From: Sporosarcina cascadiensis
Lineage (GTDB): Bacteria > Bacillota > Bacilli > Bacillales_A > Planococcaceae
Assembly (NCBI RefSeq): GCF_009650995.1
Contig: NZ_WHVV01000013.1
Location: forward strand, 1-64,000
Length of the DNA: 64,000 nucleotides
Direction of reading: 5' to 3'
The first letter of the stretch is position 1. Each line of letters opens with the position of its first letter. Shown in pieces: positions 26,243 through 33,813 of this stretch. The translations under genes and the position numbers were made by a program. The notes under the pieces were generated by a model. It saw nothing but the letters and a program-made list of their open reading frames with translations. It was not told the DNA's origin and searched no databases.

Positions 26243-27712
26243 ATGAAATGGACTATCCGAAAGAAATTCCTCATCGGCTATTTTATCTTGTTTACTCTCG
26301 CCGCATTTTTTGTGCAACAGATTATGAAAGATTCATTGGAAGCGAACAGTCAGGCGCTGATTGAGAGTGATATGGCAAAACTGCAGCATACAACACGGGA
26401 ATACAGTAAGCAGTTTGTCCAGATTCACTCAGCTCAAAATAATTTGATAACGGAGTACGGCAGCCGGATTGCTCAGGAGTTGAGCAAATTACAGAAACAA
26501 AGCGTGGCGCTCTACGGTCCAGATGGGAGTTTCATCTATGAGACGGTTCCGGTTGATCAGCCGCTGCTTATAGAGAACCAGGTATATCAAACGAATAGTC
26601 AGGAAGCAGATTATCCTGAATTGAAGGCAGCATTTGCAAACCAAGCGTCATTTACACAGCAAGATACAGATAAAGGAACGTTGATTTATTTTGCTTATCC
26701 TTTATATATCCAAGATGAATTTATTGGTGTTCTTCGTTTTACAGCAGATTACACGGATCTTTTTGAACGGAATGAAAGTGTCGTGAGAAGTTTTACTGTC
26801 CTCATCATTTCACTATTTATCGGAGTCTTTTTAATTTCATTCGTGATTACAACGCAGATCACGAAGCCTCTGACCCGGTTGACGAAAGCAACAAAGCAAG
26901 TAGCAGAGAGGAATTACCACACAAAAGTGCGCGTGAATTCAAAAGATGAACTCGCAGAGCTAGCGGTCAGCTTCAATGAAATGCAGCATCATATTGAACA
27001 GCATATTGAAAGAGTCGAAGAAGAGAAAGACAAAGTTCTGTTGCTTGAGAAGACGCGTACTTCATTTTTCAATAATGTTACACATGAACTGAAAACTCCC
27101 CTGGCTACGATCTCTGGCTACGCACAGATCATTGGTGAACCGAACTTTAATGATCCTGATTTTTTACATAAAGCGACGGAAAAAATTAGGATGGAAAGTG
27201 AACGGATGAATCGGATGGTGATCGATCTAATTGAACTGTCGAAAAGTGAGTCAGATATCGTTAGAAGAGAGCAGAAGCCAATCCATATATTGCCGCTGGT
27301 TTCTTCAATTTGTGAAGATCTGAGCATCAAAGCTAAACAACAACAGACTGCAATTAATATAGAAGGCAAAGGTTTTATCGTCCTTGGAAATCAGGATGAG
27401 CTTCGGCAAATTTTCATTAATGTGATGGATAACGCAGTTAAATACAGCAGTCCGGGTACGCCTATAGTTGTAAAGTTTTCTGAAACGGCGGTCACAGTCA
27501 GAAACGCATGCCAGCCAGTACCTGAAAAAATTGCAACGCATGTCTTTGAGCCGTTTATTCACACGAAAGGACTCGGCAGCAGCGGGCTTGGACTAACGAT
27601 TTCCAAGCAGTTGACGGAAAGGCATGGCGGAACGATTTCTTTTGAGGATCAGGGAGGAATAGTGGATGTTTCAATTGTTTTTCCACAATGGCAACAAGAC
27701 GGCAACAAGTGA
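26243..27712 (+). CDS. HAMP-containing sensor histidine kinase
   Basis: A 489-residue membrane kinase: N-terminal membrane helix (about 9-27), extracytoplasmic sensor (about 28-185), second helix (about 186-207), HAMP (about 208-260), a DHp domain with the phospho-acceptor His near residue 281 (V-T-H-E-L-K-T-P-L) and an HATPase domain (N-box D-N-A-V-K-Y-S, G-boxes G-S-S-G-L-G-L). The extracytoplasmic domain looks like the double-Cache type, so a small-molecule ligand is likely. It pairs with the preceding regulator. Confidence 0.9.
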   Translation: MKWTIRKKFLIGYFILFTLAAFFVQQIMKDSLEANSQALIESDMAKLQHTTREYSKQFVQIHSAQNNLITEYGSRIAQELSKLQKQSVALYGPDGSFIYETVPVDQPLLIENQVYQTNSQEADYPELKAAFANQASFTQQDTDKGTLIYFAYPLYIQDEFIGVLRFTADYTDLFERNESVVRSFTVLIISLFIGVFLISFVITTQITKPLTRLTKATKQVAERNYHTKVRVNSKDELAELAVSFNEMQHHIEQHIERVEEEKDKVLLLEKTRTSFFNNVTHELKTPLATISGYAQIIGEPNFNDPDFLHKATEKIRMESERMNRMVIDLIELSKSESDIVRREQKPIHILPLVSSICEDLSIKAKQQQTAINIEGKGFIVLGNQDELRQIFINVMDNAVKYSSPGTPIVVKFSETAVTVRNACQPVPEKIATHVFEPFIHTKGLGSSGLGLTISKQLTERHGGTISFEDQGGIVDVSIVFPQWQQDGNK

Positions 27713-27730
27713 GGAAAGATTGGCAATATC

Positions 27731-27759
27731 CTTTGTGTAAGCTGTTGTTATACACAAAG
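27731..27759 (+). promoter_or_regulatory. Hairpin abutting the lipoprotein ribosome binding site
   Basis: A perfect 9-bp stem CTTTGTGTA / TACACAAAG with an 11-base loop lies between the kinase and lipoprotein genes and directly abuts AGAGGAGG. It is not followed by a T-run, so it may protect or modulate the distal message rather than terminate. Confidence 0.45.
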
Positions 27760-27773
27760 AGGAGGAAGAAAAT

Positions 27774-28883
27774 ATGAATGGTAAAACAGGTAAAGGACTG
27801 CTGTTGGTTGCTGCAATGAGTTTGCTTGCGGGAGGATGTTCCATGCCGGGAGAAGCAAAAATGCAGGGAACGACGGTTGTAATCAATGAAGACGTGAAAT
27901 TAGAAAGTGCGCTGGCTGACGGAAGCTTGGAGGTTGAAAGGCAGCCGGATATTGAAGTGGTGAAAAGAATCTCTCATGCACCCTTTAATCAGCCTATCAA
28001 CAAAGACGTGGTCACATACAATGAAAACGGTCTGCTGTATTCATTGGATTTATCGCAGGGGACCGAAAAGAAAGTAGCGGATCGTGAAGCATTTATGGTT
28101 TCAGAGAATGGAAAATGGGCACTTTCTTATGATGATAAAGCGCGAGAAGTATATGCCCATAATCTGCAAAATGGAGACGAAAAGTTGCTAAAAAACGCTG
28201 GACCGGATGAAATCTTATTTGTAGAGGAAGACATTTTCTATTATCACTATAAAAAAGAGATGATTGTCCGGTTTGATCCCGAAATCAATCAGAGTCAGAC
28301 ATGGGGGATGAGCGGATTTCAAGATTATGTACTGAATTATATAGAGAAAGAAAATGGCGTCTATTATATTGTTGCGAGCAGTGAAAAAGATGGTTATGGA
28401 ATCTATCGACTTCAGGAAGACGGTACGATTAAAAATGTATTTAGTTTCCAAGGAGAGGGAAAAGAAATGAGCAATTTTTCAAGACTTCAAGATGGTTCTT
28501 TTCTTTTTGAAGGAATGATCGATAGTGAATTGGGGATTTTTTATTGGGATAAGCAAACTAAACATGTGGAAAAGCTATTGGCGGGCGGTGAGGATGAAGA
28601 AGGTAAGTGGAACAGTACTTACAAACTTTCGCCTGATGAAAGAAAAATTCTGTATGATACGCCCGTGCAAGTTGGCGGCGAGTACCGATCCAATGTCTAT
28701 ATGGCGGAACTGGTGGACGGAAAACTGGTCAATAGCACGCGGATTATGGAAAACGTGGACAAGTATGGCGTGATTTCATACTCGGGGGGCTGGAGCGCGG
28801 ACTCTAAAACGGCCTATGTGAAAACAAGTTTGGGAAAGGAAGATATCGTAGGAAACATCGCGGTATTTCAGGTGAAAGAATAG
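27774..28883 (+). CDS. Beta-propeller-like lipoprotein linked to the two-component system
   Basis: A 369-residue lipoprotein with lipobox L-A-G-G-C at residues 19-23. The rest is a series of about 40-residue beta repeats with S-x-D and W-x-L patterns (G-K-W-A-L-S-Y-D-D, L-S-P-D-E-R-K-I-L-Y, W-S-A-D-S-K-T-A-Y-V) as in TolB/WD40-like propellers. It follows the kinase by 61 bases and is probably in the same operon. A role as ligand binder or output of the system is inference; I do not recognise a named family. Confidence 0.65.
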   Translation: MNGKTGKGLLLVAAMSLLAGGCSMPGEAKMQGTTVVINEDVKLESALADGSLEVERQPDIEVVKRISHAPFNQPINKDVVTYNENGLLYSLDLSQGTEKKVADREAFMVSENGKWALSYDDKAREVYAHNLQNGDEKLLKNAGPDEILFVEEDIFYYHYKKEMIVRFDPEINQSQTWGMSGFQDYVLNYIEKENGVYYIVASSEKDGYGIYRLQEDGTIKNVFSFQGEGKEMSNFSRLQDGSFLFEGMIDSELGIFYWDKQTKHVEKLLAGGEDEEGKWNSTYKLSPDERKILYDTPVQVGGEYRSNVYMAELVDGKLVNSTRIMENVDKYGVISYSGGWSADSKTAYVKTSLGKEDIVGNIAVFQVKE

Positions 28884-28948
28884 CAAAACCCTGTAAATTT
28901 GAATTTCAGGTTATACTAATGGCAAACAGTAAATAGAGGTGTTCAGCC

Positions 28949-29845
28949 ATGCCAGAATTTTTAACAGAGTATTTTTCAGGACTTGCGGATGGTCTTTCTT
29001 CTACATTGAAGACACCGGGTGCTTATTTGAATAAAATAGCGCTGTCCGCTGTAATTCTCTTGATTGGGCTATTTCTGCATTCAGTGTGTAAAAAAATGAT
29101 TACAAGCAATGTCCATGACATGAAACGGAGATATCAGCTTCGCAAGGCGACTAAACAAGGTATCCTAACATTGACTGTCATTGCCGTCCTATTCATTTGG
29201 GTGCAAGCAATTAACGCCCTAATATTGATCTCTCTATTGATCGGCGTGTTTGTCGTTTTCATGGTCAGGGGAATGACGACTAATATTATTGGATACTTTG
29301 TGATGAAGTATCAACAGTATCTGGAAGTAGGGCATCGCATTGAAATTAATGGAATAATCGGTGATGTCATTGATATCAATCCAGTATTTATCAAGTTGCT
29401 GGAAGTGCGTAATAATTTATCTTCCGACTCTCATACGGGCCGTCTAATCAAACTGCCAAACAGTATTATTTTCGATGAATCAATGAAGCTGATTGGTGTG
29501 AAGAACGAATTTCTGTGGCATGAAATTAAATACACTCTTGCATTTGACAGCGATTGGCAAGCGGCTGAAAAAATCATGACAGATGCAGGCAACAGGTACT
29601 TTGAGGAAATGCTGGTACCGTTGATTGGAAAAAACTTTACCCTATCCGAAGAAAAGGAAAGATTACAGCCGGTGTTTTCAGTGGATACAAATGATGCGGG
29701 CATTATATTGACTCTTCGATATGCAGCAGATTATAGAAATGGTACAAGTATGAAGACCGCTCTGCAGCGAGAAATGCTCGCTAAAATCAGCGAAAATGAA
29801 CGGATTGCATTTGCATCGTTTGATGTGCGGATTTTTCCGGAGTAA
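28949..29845 (+). CDS. MscS-family mechanosensitive channel
   Basis: A 298-residue protein: three N-terminal membrane helices, with the third (about 90-115) forming the pore, then the MscS beta domain (Y-L-E-V-G-H-R-I-E-I and I-G-D-V-I-D-I) and a C-terminal alpha/beta vestibule. It would open on hypo-osmotic shock to release solutes. Length is near E. coli MscS (286). Start ATG follows AGAGGTGTTCAGCC. It follows the lipoprotein gene by 65 bases with no clear terminator, so co-transcription is possible. Confidence 0.85.
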   Translation: MPEFLTEYFSGLADGLSSTLKTPGAYLNKIALSAVILLIGLFLHSVCKKMITSNVHDMKRRYQLRKATKQGILTLTVIAVLFIWVQAINALILISLLIGVFVVFMVRGMTTNIIGYFVMKYQQYLEVGHRIEINGIIGDVIDINPVFIKLLEVRNNLSSDSHTGRLIKLPNSIIFDESMKLIGVKNEFLWHEIKYTLAFDSDWQAAEKIMTDAGNRYFEEMLVPLIGKNFTLSEEKERLQPVFSVDTNDAGIILTLRYAADYRNGTSMKTALQREMLAKISENERIAFASFDVRIFPE

Positions 29846-29861
29846 GACTTAGCTAAAATAC

Positions 29862-29911
29862 ACCGCATCCTCATTTGCCAGACGCTGTCTGACGAGAGGG
29901 TGCGGTTTTTG
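29862..29911 (+). terminator. Terminator of the MscS gene
   Basis: ACCGCA / TGCGGT outer arms with an inner AGAC/GTCT stem, followed by TTTTTG. Confidence 0.7.
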
Positions 29912-29963
29912 ATTCATGTCTCGCTGAAATAAAAGATATGTGTTAGAAGTTACAATTAGATAG

Positions 29964-30023
29964 TTGACACAAAAATAAGTCTGCTATAAAATAATCGTTA
30001 ACTGATATTATATTAATGTTTAC
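29964..30023 (+). promoter_or_regulatory. bioY promoter and candidate BirA operator
   Basis: TTGACA (29964-29969) and TAAAAT (29987-29992) with a 17-base spacer. GTTAAC (29997-30002) and GTTTAC (30018-30023), 21 bases apart, cover the expected start point and resemble the two half-sites of Gram-positive biotin-repressor operators. The pairing is imperfect, so the operator call is tentative. Confidence 0.5.
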
Positions 30024-30041
30024 TAAAGGGGATTACGGGAG

Positions 30042-30593
30042 ATGACTGAATCAAGTTCAAGATTAAAAATGTTGATTGTATCTGCATTATTTGCAGCAAT
30101 TATAGGGATCATGGCGCAGCTGACCATCCCGTTGCCGCTCGTTCCGATTACAGGACAAACACTGGCAGTCGGGTTAGCCGCAACTATTTTAGGGTCTCGC
30201 TATGGAACGATTTCAGTACTCGTGTATTTGATGATGGGGGCTGTAGGGATTCCTGTTTTTTCGGGTATGTCTTCAGGATTGGGTGTCATCTTTGGTCCGA
30301 CAGGCGGTTTCCTGATAGGATTTATTCCGGCGGCATTCCTTACGGGGTACTATATGGAACGCACTAGTTTTACGTTGCCGCAAGCAATAGTTGCAAATAT
30401 AATTGCCATGTTTGTTACGCTGATTTTCGGAACAGTTTGGCTGAAATTTGTGGCTGAACTATCTTGGACAGCTGCATTTATGGCAGGATTCGTCCCGTTC
30501 TTAATTGGCGGTTTCATCAAAGCTATCCTGGCAGCATGGGCTGGAATTCTAGTCCGAGGACGTCTGCTGGCTAATCGATTATTGATAGCGTGA
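30042..30593 (+). CDS. bioY: BioY, biotin ECF transporter substrate-binding protein
   Basis: A 183-residue membrane protein with six predicted helices. The BioY signature P-L-V-P-I-T-G-Q-T-L-A-V (residues about 27-40) and the G-P-T-G-G-F-L-I-G-F segment are present. It captures biotin and works with a shared EcfAA'T module that is not encoded here. The stop codon TGA (30591-30593) lies inside the right end of the inserted transposon. Without the insertion the frame would continue five codons (L-K-R-D-T) and stop in the dapA terminator, so the element has trimmed the C-terminus slightly. Confidence 0.9.
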   Translation: MTESSSRLKMLIVSALFAAIIGIMAQLTIPLPLVPITGQTLAVGLAATILGSRYGTISVLVYLMMGAVGIPVFSGMSSGLGVIFGPTGGFLIGFIPAAFLTGYYMERTSFTLPQAIVANIIAMFVTLIFGTVWLKFVAELSWTAAFMAGFVPFLIGGFIKAILAAWAGILVRGRLLANRLLIA

Positions 30594-30720
30594 ACTACCC
30601 ACCACTTAACACCCTTTTGGGTTGTTTGAAGTGGGGGCTTCTCGACTTATCGCCACTTTTAGTAGCTGACGAAAACAGACCGAGCTAACCCTCTTGTCCC
30701 AAGAGTTTATACTTTGTGTT
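30591..30720 (-). ncRNA. Omega RNA (reRNA) scaffold of TnpB
   Basis: The region past the tnpB stop holds the long hairpin CCCACTTCAAACAACCC-AAAA-GGGTGTTAAGTGGTGGG type structure (30637-30598 on the minus strand), which from memory is the conserved 3' scaffold of TnpB guide RNAs in Bacillales. The RNA would continue beyond the right border into about 16 guide bases taken from the flank (30590-30575), antisense to the bioY 3' end. The 5' limit of the RNA inside tnpB cannot be set from sequence alone. Confidence 0.65.
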
Positions 30721-31830
30721 TCAGGATAATGCTAGCATCATTTTCCCTTCATTTTTAATGTTGATGGCGGCGTTCCAATCCCTGTCGCATACGAACCCGC
30801 ACTCGCAGGCGTAGCGTCGTTCAGAAAGGGCCATCTGTTTTACATGTCCGCAATGGGAGCAGGTTTTAATCGAAGGGAACCATTTGTTGATTTTGATGAG
30901 GTGCTTTCCTTGTTCCCCTAGCTTATACTGCAGAAATGTGGTGAACATTCCCCATCCATTATCCGCTACACTTTTACCGAAATGAAGGGATTGGGACATT
31001 CCCTTCATATTCAGGTCTTCGATGACGACGCCGTCGTACTGGTTTGCCAGCTGACGAGATTTTTTGTGCAAGAAGTCCTTTCGCTGGTTTGCCACCTGCT
31101 CATGCACTGCAGCGACCCGGAGTCGTTGTTTTTCGTAGCGGGCGGACCCTTTCATTCTGCGTGAAAGGACTTTCTGCTCTTTTGCCAGTTTTTCTTGTGT
31201 CTGCCGATAGAAGCGAGGGTGATTGGCTTTCTCTCCCTGCTCGCTTTCGACATACAGGCCATCCATCGCAAAGTCTAGTCCTACAAGGGCTTTGACTTCT
31301 TTCGGTACGGGTTTGTGCGCATATTCTGTCAGAATCGAGATGTAATACTTTCCAGTAGCAGAGCGGGAAATGGTGCAAGACTTAATTTTGTGGTGTGGGG
31401 GAATGTCTCGATGTTGTGTTAACTTAACTGTTTTCAGTTTCGGCAATTGGATATGGCCATTCAACAGTCGTATATTGCCGTTTACCAAGTTCGTTGTATA
31501 GGACTGTTTCGCTTTGCGGGCTTTGAATTGGGGGAACTTGGCTCTACCTGCAAAGAAGTTGCGGTAGGATTTTTGCAGATTCATTTGAGCATTCGCCAAA
31601 GCTAAACTGTCTACTTCCTTCAGCCATTCAAACTCTGCTTTGTATTTGGCGGGTGTCGGGTGCTTTTGTTTTTTCAACATCTCTTTGTCATCTTTAAATT
31701 GCTCATAGGTTTCCTTGCGTTCGGCAAGCATCTTATTGTAGACGAAACGGACACAACCAAAGGTCTTCATCATTAACTGCTCTTGTTCTTTTGTTGGGTA
31801 GATTCGGAATTTATACGCTTTGTTTGCCAT
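30721..31830 (-). CDS. tnpB: TnpB, RNA-guided endonuclease of the IS element
   Basis: A 369-residue TnpB, apparently intact. The split RuvC triad is complete: D186 (G-L-D-F-A), E271 (V-I-E-D-L-N) and D351 (C-D-R-D-W-N-A-A-I-N). A zinc ribbon is present (C324-x-x-C327 and C342-x-C344). The N-terminal helix-rich wedge with Y-K-F-R-I-Y-P-T is typical. TnpB cuts DNA matching the omega RNA guide next to the target-adjacent motif and helps the element persist after excision. It starts at ATG 31830, 11 bases after the tnpA stop. Confidence 0.93.
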   Translation of the reverse strand: MANKAYKFRIYPTKEQEQLMMKTFGCVRFVYNKMLAERKETYEQFKDDKEMLKKQKHPTPAKYKAEFEWLKEVDSLALANAQMNLQKSYRNFFAGRAKFPQFKARKAKQSYTTNLVNGNIRLLNGHIQLPKLKTVKLTQHRDIPPHHKIKSCTISRSATGKYYISILTEYAHKPVPKEVKALVGLDFAMDGLYVESEQGEKANHPRFYRQTQEKLAKEQKVLSRRMKGSARYEKQRLRVAAVHEQVANQRKDFLHKKSRQLANQYDGVVIEDLNMKGMSQSLHFGKSVADNGWGMFTTFLQYKLGEQGKHLIKINKWFPSIKTCSHCGHVKQMALSERRYACECGFVCDRDWNAAINIKNEGKMMLALS

Positions 31831-31841
31831 CTCCTGTCACC

Positions 31842-32240
31842 TCACTTCATTCCTTGATTTTCGATATATTTTTTGATGACTTCAATTGGGGCTCCGCCCG
31901 ATGTAAGGAGACAGAAGCTTCTGGACCAAAAGAACTCTTTCCAAAGCTTCTTCTTCACTTGTGGAAATGCTTTTTTGATCCGTCTCGAACTCGCACTCTT
32001 GTAAGCATGGATGAATTTGGAGTGTTCCGTGTTTGGGTGAGCCTTGAAAAGTATGTGGACATGATCCTGATCATTATTCCACTCGACAAAAGAAATATTA
32101 TAACTTTCATCTACCCGTTCAAACATGTCTTTTGCATACTCTGAGATCGCCTTGTCCATCACTTTTCTGTGATAATTGACGACCAACACGAGATGGTAAT
32201 AGAGTGAGAACACTGAATGATTATTACTATCTAGATGCAT
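31842..32240 (-). CDS. tnpA: TnpA, Y1 HUH transposase of the IS element
   Basis: A 132-residue IS200/IS605 transposase acting on single-stranded DNA. The HUH metal motif is H60-V-H62 (Q-D-H-V-H-I-L-F) and the catalytic tyrosine is Y125 (V-I-K-K-Y-I-E-N-Q). I use ATG 32240, preceded by AGAGGGG; the longer frame to 32315 runs through the left-end hairpin. All catalytic residues are present, so the element may still be active. Confidence 0.92.
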   Translation of the reverse strand: MHLDSNNHSVFSLYYHLVLVVNYHRKVMDKAISEYAKDMFERVDESYNISFVEWNNDQDHVHILFKAHPNTEHSKFIHAYKSASSRRIKKAFPQVKKKLWKEFFWSRSFCLLTSGGAPIEVIKKYIENQGMK

Positions 32241-32390
32241 GGATATACCAACCCCTCTATTATTACGACTGATTGTATCATAATGGGGAACGAAAGACCA
32301 TTTGGCTATCGCCAACCGAAATTCATCTCCCTCTTACCGTTGGGCTTGGCCCATCACACGCTTGAAGAGGGAGACTTCTTTCGGAAAATG

Positions 32391-32450
32391 TTAAAAAGGG
32401 ACACCTGATTTACAATGAATGATTCATTGTAAAAAACAGGTGTCCTTTAT
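32391..32450 (-). terminator. dapA terminator, abutted by the IS left end
   Basis: AAAGGACACCTG / CAGGTGTCCCTTT arms (32448-32437 with 32407-32395) around an inner TTACAATGAAT/ATTCATTGTAA stem. The minus-strand T-tract continues as TTTTTAA and the transposon begins at once. Confidence 0.85.
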
Positions 32451-32454
32451 CGTT

Positions 32455-33339
32455 TTATAGTACAGTTGCTTTATGCAAGTTTAAAACATTTTTCAAAGTC
32501 TGTAAATTAGCTTCAGGCAGAGGCAGAATAGGCAAGCGCACGCCGCCAACCGCTACGCCTTTTAAATTCAACGCAGCTTTAACTGGTGACGGATTCGGTG
32601 CAGAGAACATTTCTTTTATGATCGGCAGCAGACGGCGGTGCTGCTGTGCCGCTTCTTGAAGGTTTCCGCTCTTGAAATTCTGAATCATCGACTGCATTTC
32701 ATTGCCTATCACGTGCGCGGAAACAGAAACAACACCCGCTCCGCCGATCGCTAGAACAGGAAGTGCCAGTCCGTCATCCCCACTGTATAAGGTGAAATTA
32801 TCCGGAGTAGAATCGATAATAGCAGCCATCGCTTCCAAGTTTCCGCTTGCTTCTTTCACCGTGACGATATTCGGCACTTCAGCCAGACGGATAATCGTTT
32901 CCGGCTCCATATTCACAGCACTGCGTCCCGGAATATTGTAAAGCATGACAGGCAAAGCAGTCGTGTCAGCAATTGTTTTGAAATGCTGATACAGACCTTC
33001 CTGGCATGGCTTATTATAGTAGGGCGTAACGAGCATGATACCGTCTACTCCCGCGTTTTCTGCATGTCTTGTCAGTTCAATAGATTCTCTCGTACCATTC
33101 GTGCCTGTTCCCGCAATTACCGGAACTCTTCCTGCAGTGATTTGTACTGTGAACTTGAATAATGCCACTTTCTCTTCAAGTGTCAGTGTAGGGGATTCTC
33201 CTGTAGTGCCTGAAATCACCAGGCTGTCTGATCCGTTGGCAATTAAGTGATTGATCAAGTTTTCCGTGGCTGCGAAATCAATTTCTCCTCTTTCATCAAA
33301 AGGAGTTACCATAGCTGTTACAATCTGTCCGAAATTCAT
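32455..33339 (-). CDS. dapA: DapA, 4-hydroxy-tetrahydrodipicolinate synthase
   Basis: A 294-residue aldolase-fold enzyme that condenses pyruvate and aspartate semialdehyde in lysine and diaminopimelate synthesis. Seen: T-A-M-V-T-P-F near the start, G-T-T-G-E-S-P-T-L, catalytic Tyr in L-Y-N-I-P-G-R-S, and the Schiff-base Lys in V-T-V-K-E-A-S-G. ATG 33339 with GTGGAGAACAG upstream gives the standard length; the open frame extending to 33507 is riboswitch leader. It is alone, without asd or dapG, and is preceded by a lysine riboswitch with a terminator. An IS element sits directly after its terminator. Confidence 0.93.
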   Translation of the reverse strand: MNFGQIVTAMVTPFDERGEIDFAATENLINHLIANGSDSLVISGTTGESPTLTLEEKVALFKFTVQITAGRVPVIAGTGTNGTRESIELTRHAENAGVDGIMLVTPYYNKPCQEGLYQHFKTIADTTALPVMLYNIPGRSAVNMEPETIIRLAEVPNIVTVKEASGNLEAMAAIIDSTPDNFTLYSGDDGLALPVLAIGGAGVVSVSAHVIGNEMQSMIQNFKSGNLQEAAQQHRRLLPIIKEMFSAPNPSPVKAALNLKGVAVGGVRLPILPLPEANLQTLKNVLNLHKATVL

Positions 33340-33408
33340 CTGTTCTCCACATCCTATCTTTTTATTGAAAAAACATAGAGGGTGGAGGGCGAGTTGATCA
33401 TTGAACGC

Positions 33409-33441
33409 AAAAAAGCAGCAACGAGGGTCGCTGCTGCTTTG
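33409..33441 (-). terminator. Riboswitch-controlled terminator of dapA
   Basis: AAAGCAGCAGC / GTTGCTGCTTTTTTG hairpin on the minus strand, between the lysine aptamer and the dapA start codon. It is the expression platform of the riboswitch. Confidence 0.85.
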
Positions 33442-33462
33442 AAATAACGAATTATTTCTCTG

Positions 33463-33638
33463 CATAAGATAGCCCTCCATATAGTCGCCTATATGACAAT
33501 TCTGCACTTATTCAGCCCAGAACCAGCCTAGAGAAAATGAGCTCTCTTCAGCTTCGGCAAATTCCCCTTTCTACAATCTTCATCGGATCTCATCATCCTC
33601 AGATTGTGTACTGATGGTCTTTGCGCCTCTATCCTTAC
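33463..33638 (-). promoter_or_regulatory. Lysine riboswitch (L box) aptamer
   Basis: Read on the minus strand the region has the L-box landmarks: AGAGGCGCAAAGACC at the 5' side, AGTA, GAAAGGGGAATTTGCCGAAG, GGCTGG, CTGGGCTGA and TTGTCATATAGGCGAC, then GGAGGGCTATC. P1 is formed by TAAGGATAG and CTATCTTA. Lysine binding should favour the downstream terminator and so lower dapA expression. Confidence 0.88.
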
Positions 33639-33678
33639 TTCGAAGTTTTCGAAATAAGAGAATGTTTAATTACTTATC

Positions 33679-33707
33679 ATTCTACCTGTTGTTCTGACGG
33701 ATTGCAA
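33679..33707 (-). promoter_or_regulatory. dapA promoter
   Basis: On the minus strand, TTGCAA (33707-33702), 17-base spacer, TAGAAT (33684-33679), about 40 bases upstream of the riboswitch. Confidence 0.7.
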
Positions 33708-33813
33708 CCTTTCTGTAAAAAACGCAGCGGATGAGCTCCTTCAAATTCTCATTCGGTACAGAGAATAAACGCAATAGCATGCATATAATATTCATTTTCA
33801 TTTATAGAATCTA

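Larger units (their letters stand above)
30591..32390 (-). mobile_element. Complete IS200/IS605-family element (tnpA-tnpB)
   Basis: An 1800-bp element on the minus strand. Left end near 32390 carries hairpin TTGGC-TATC-GCCAA (32302-32315). Right end near 30591 carries a long hairpin. It encodes the HUH transposase TnpA and the nuclease TnpB. There is no target duplication, as expected for this family. The bases next to the left end read TTTAA on the minus strand (32395-32391), a plausible target-adjacent motif. It sits between the ends of the convergent bioY and dapA genes. Confidence 0.88.

Noticed and set aside
31791..32144. 117-codon plus-strand frame inside the IS element
   Set aside because: It is antisense to tnpA and tnpB, which have complete catalytic residues.
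33340..33507. N-terminal extension of DapA
   Set aside because: These bases form the riboswitch terminator and aptamer; DapA of normal length starts at 33339 with a good binding site.
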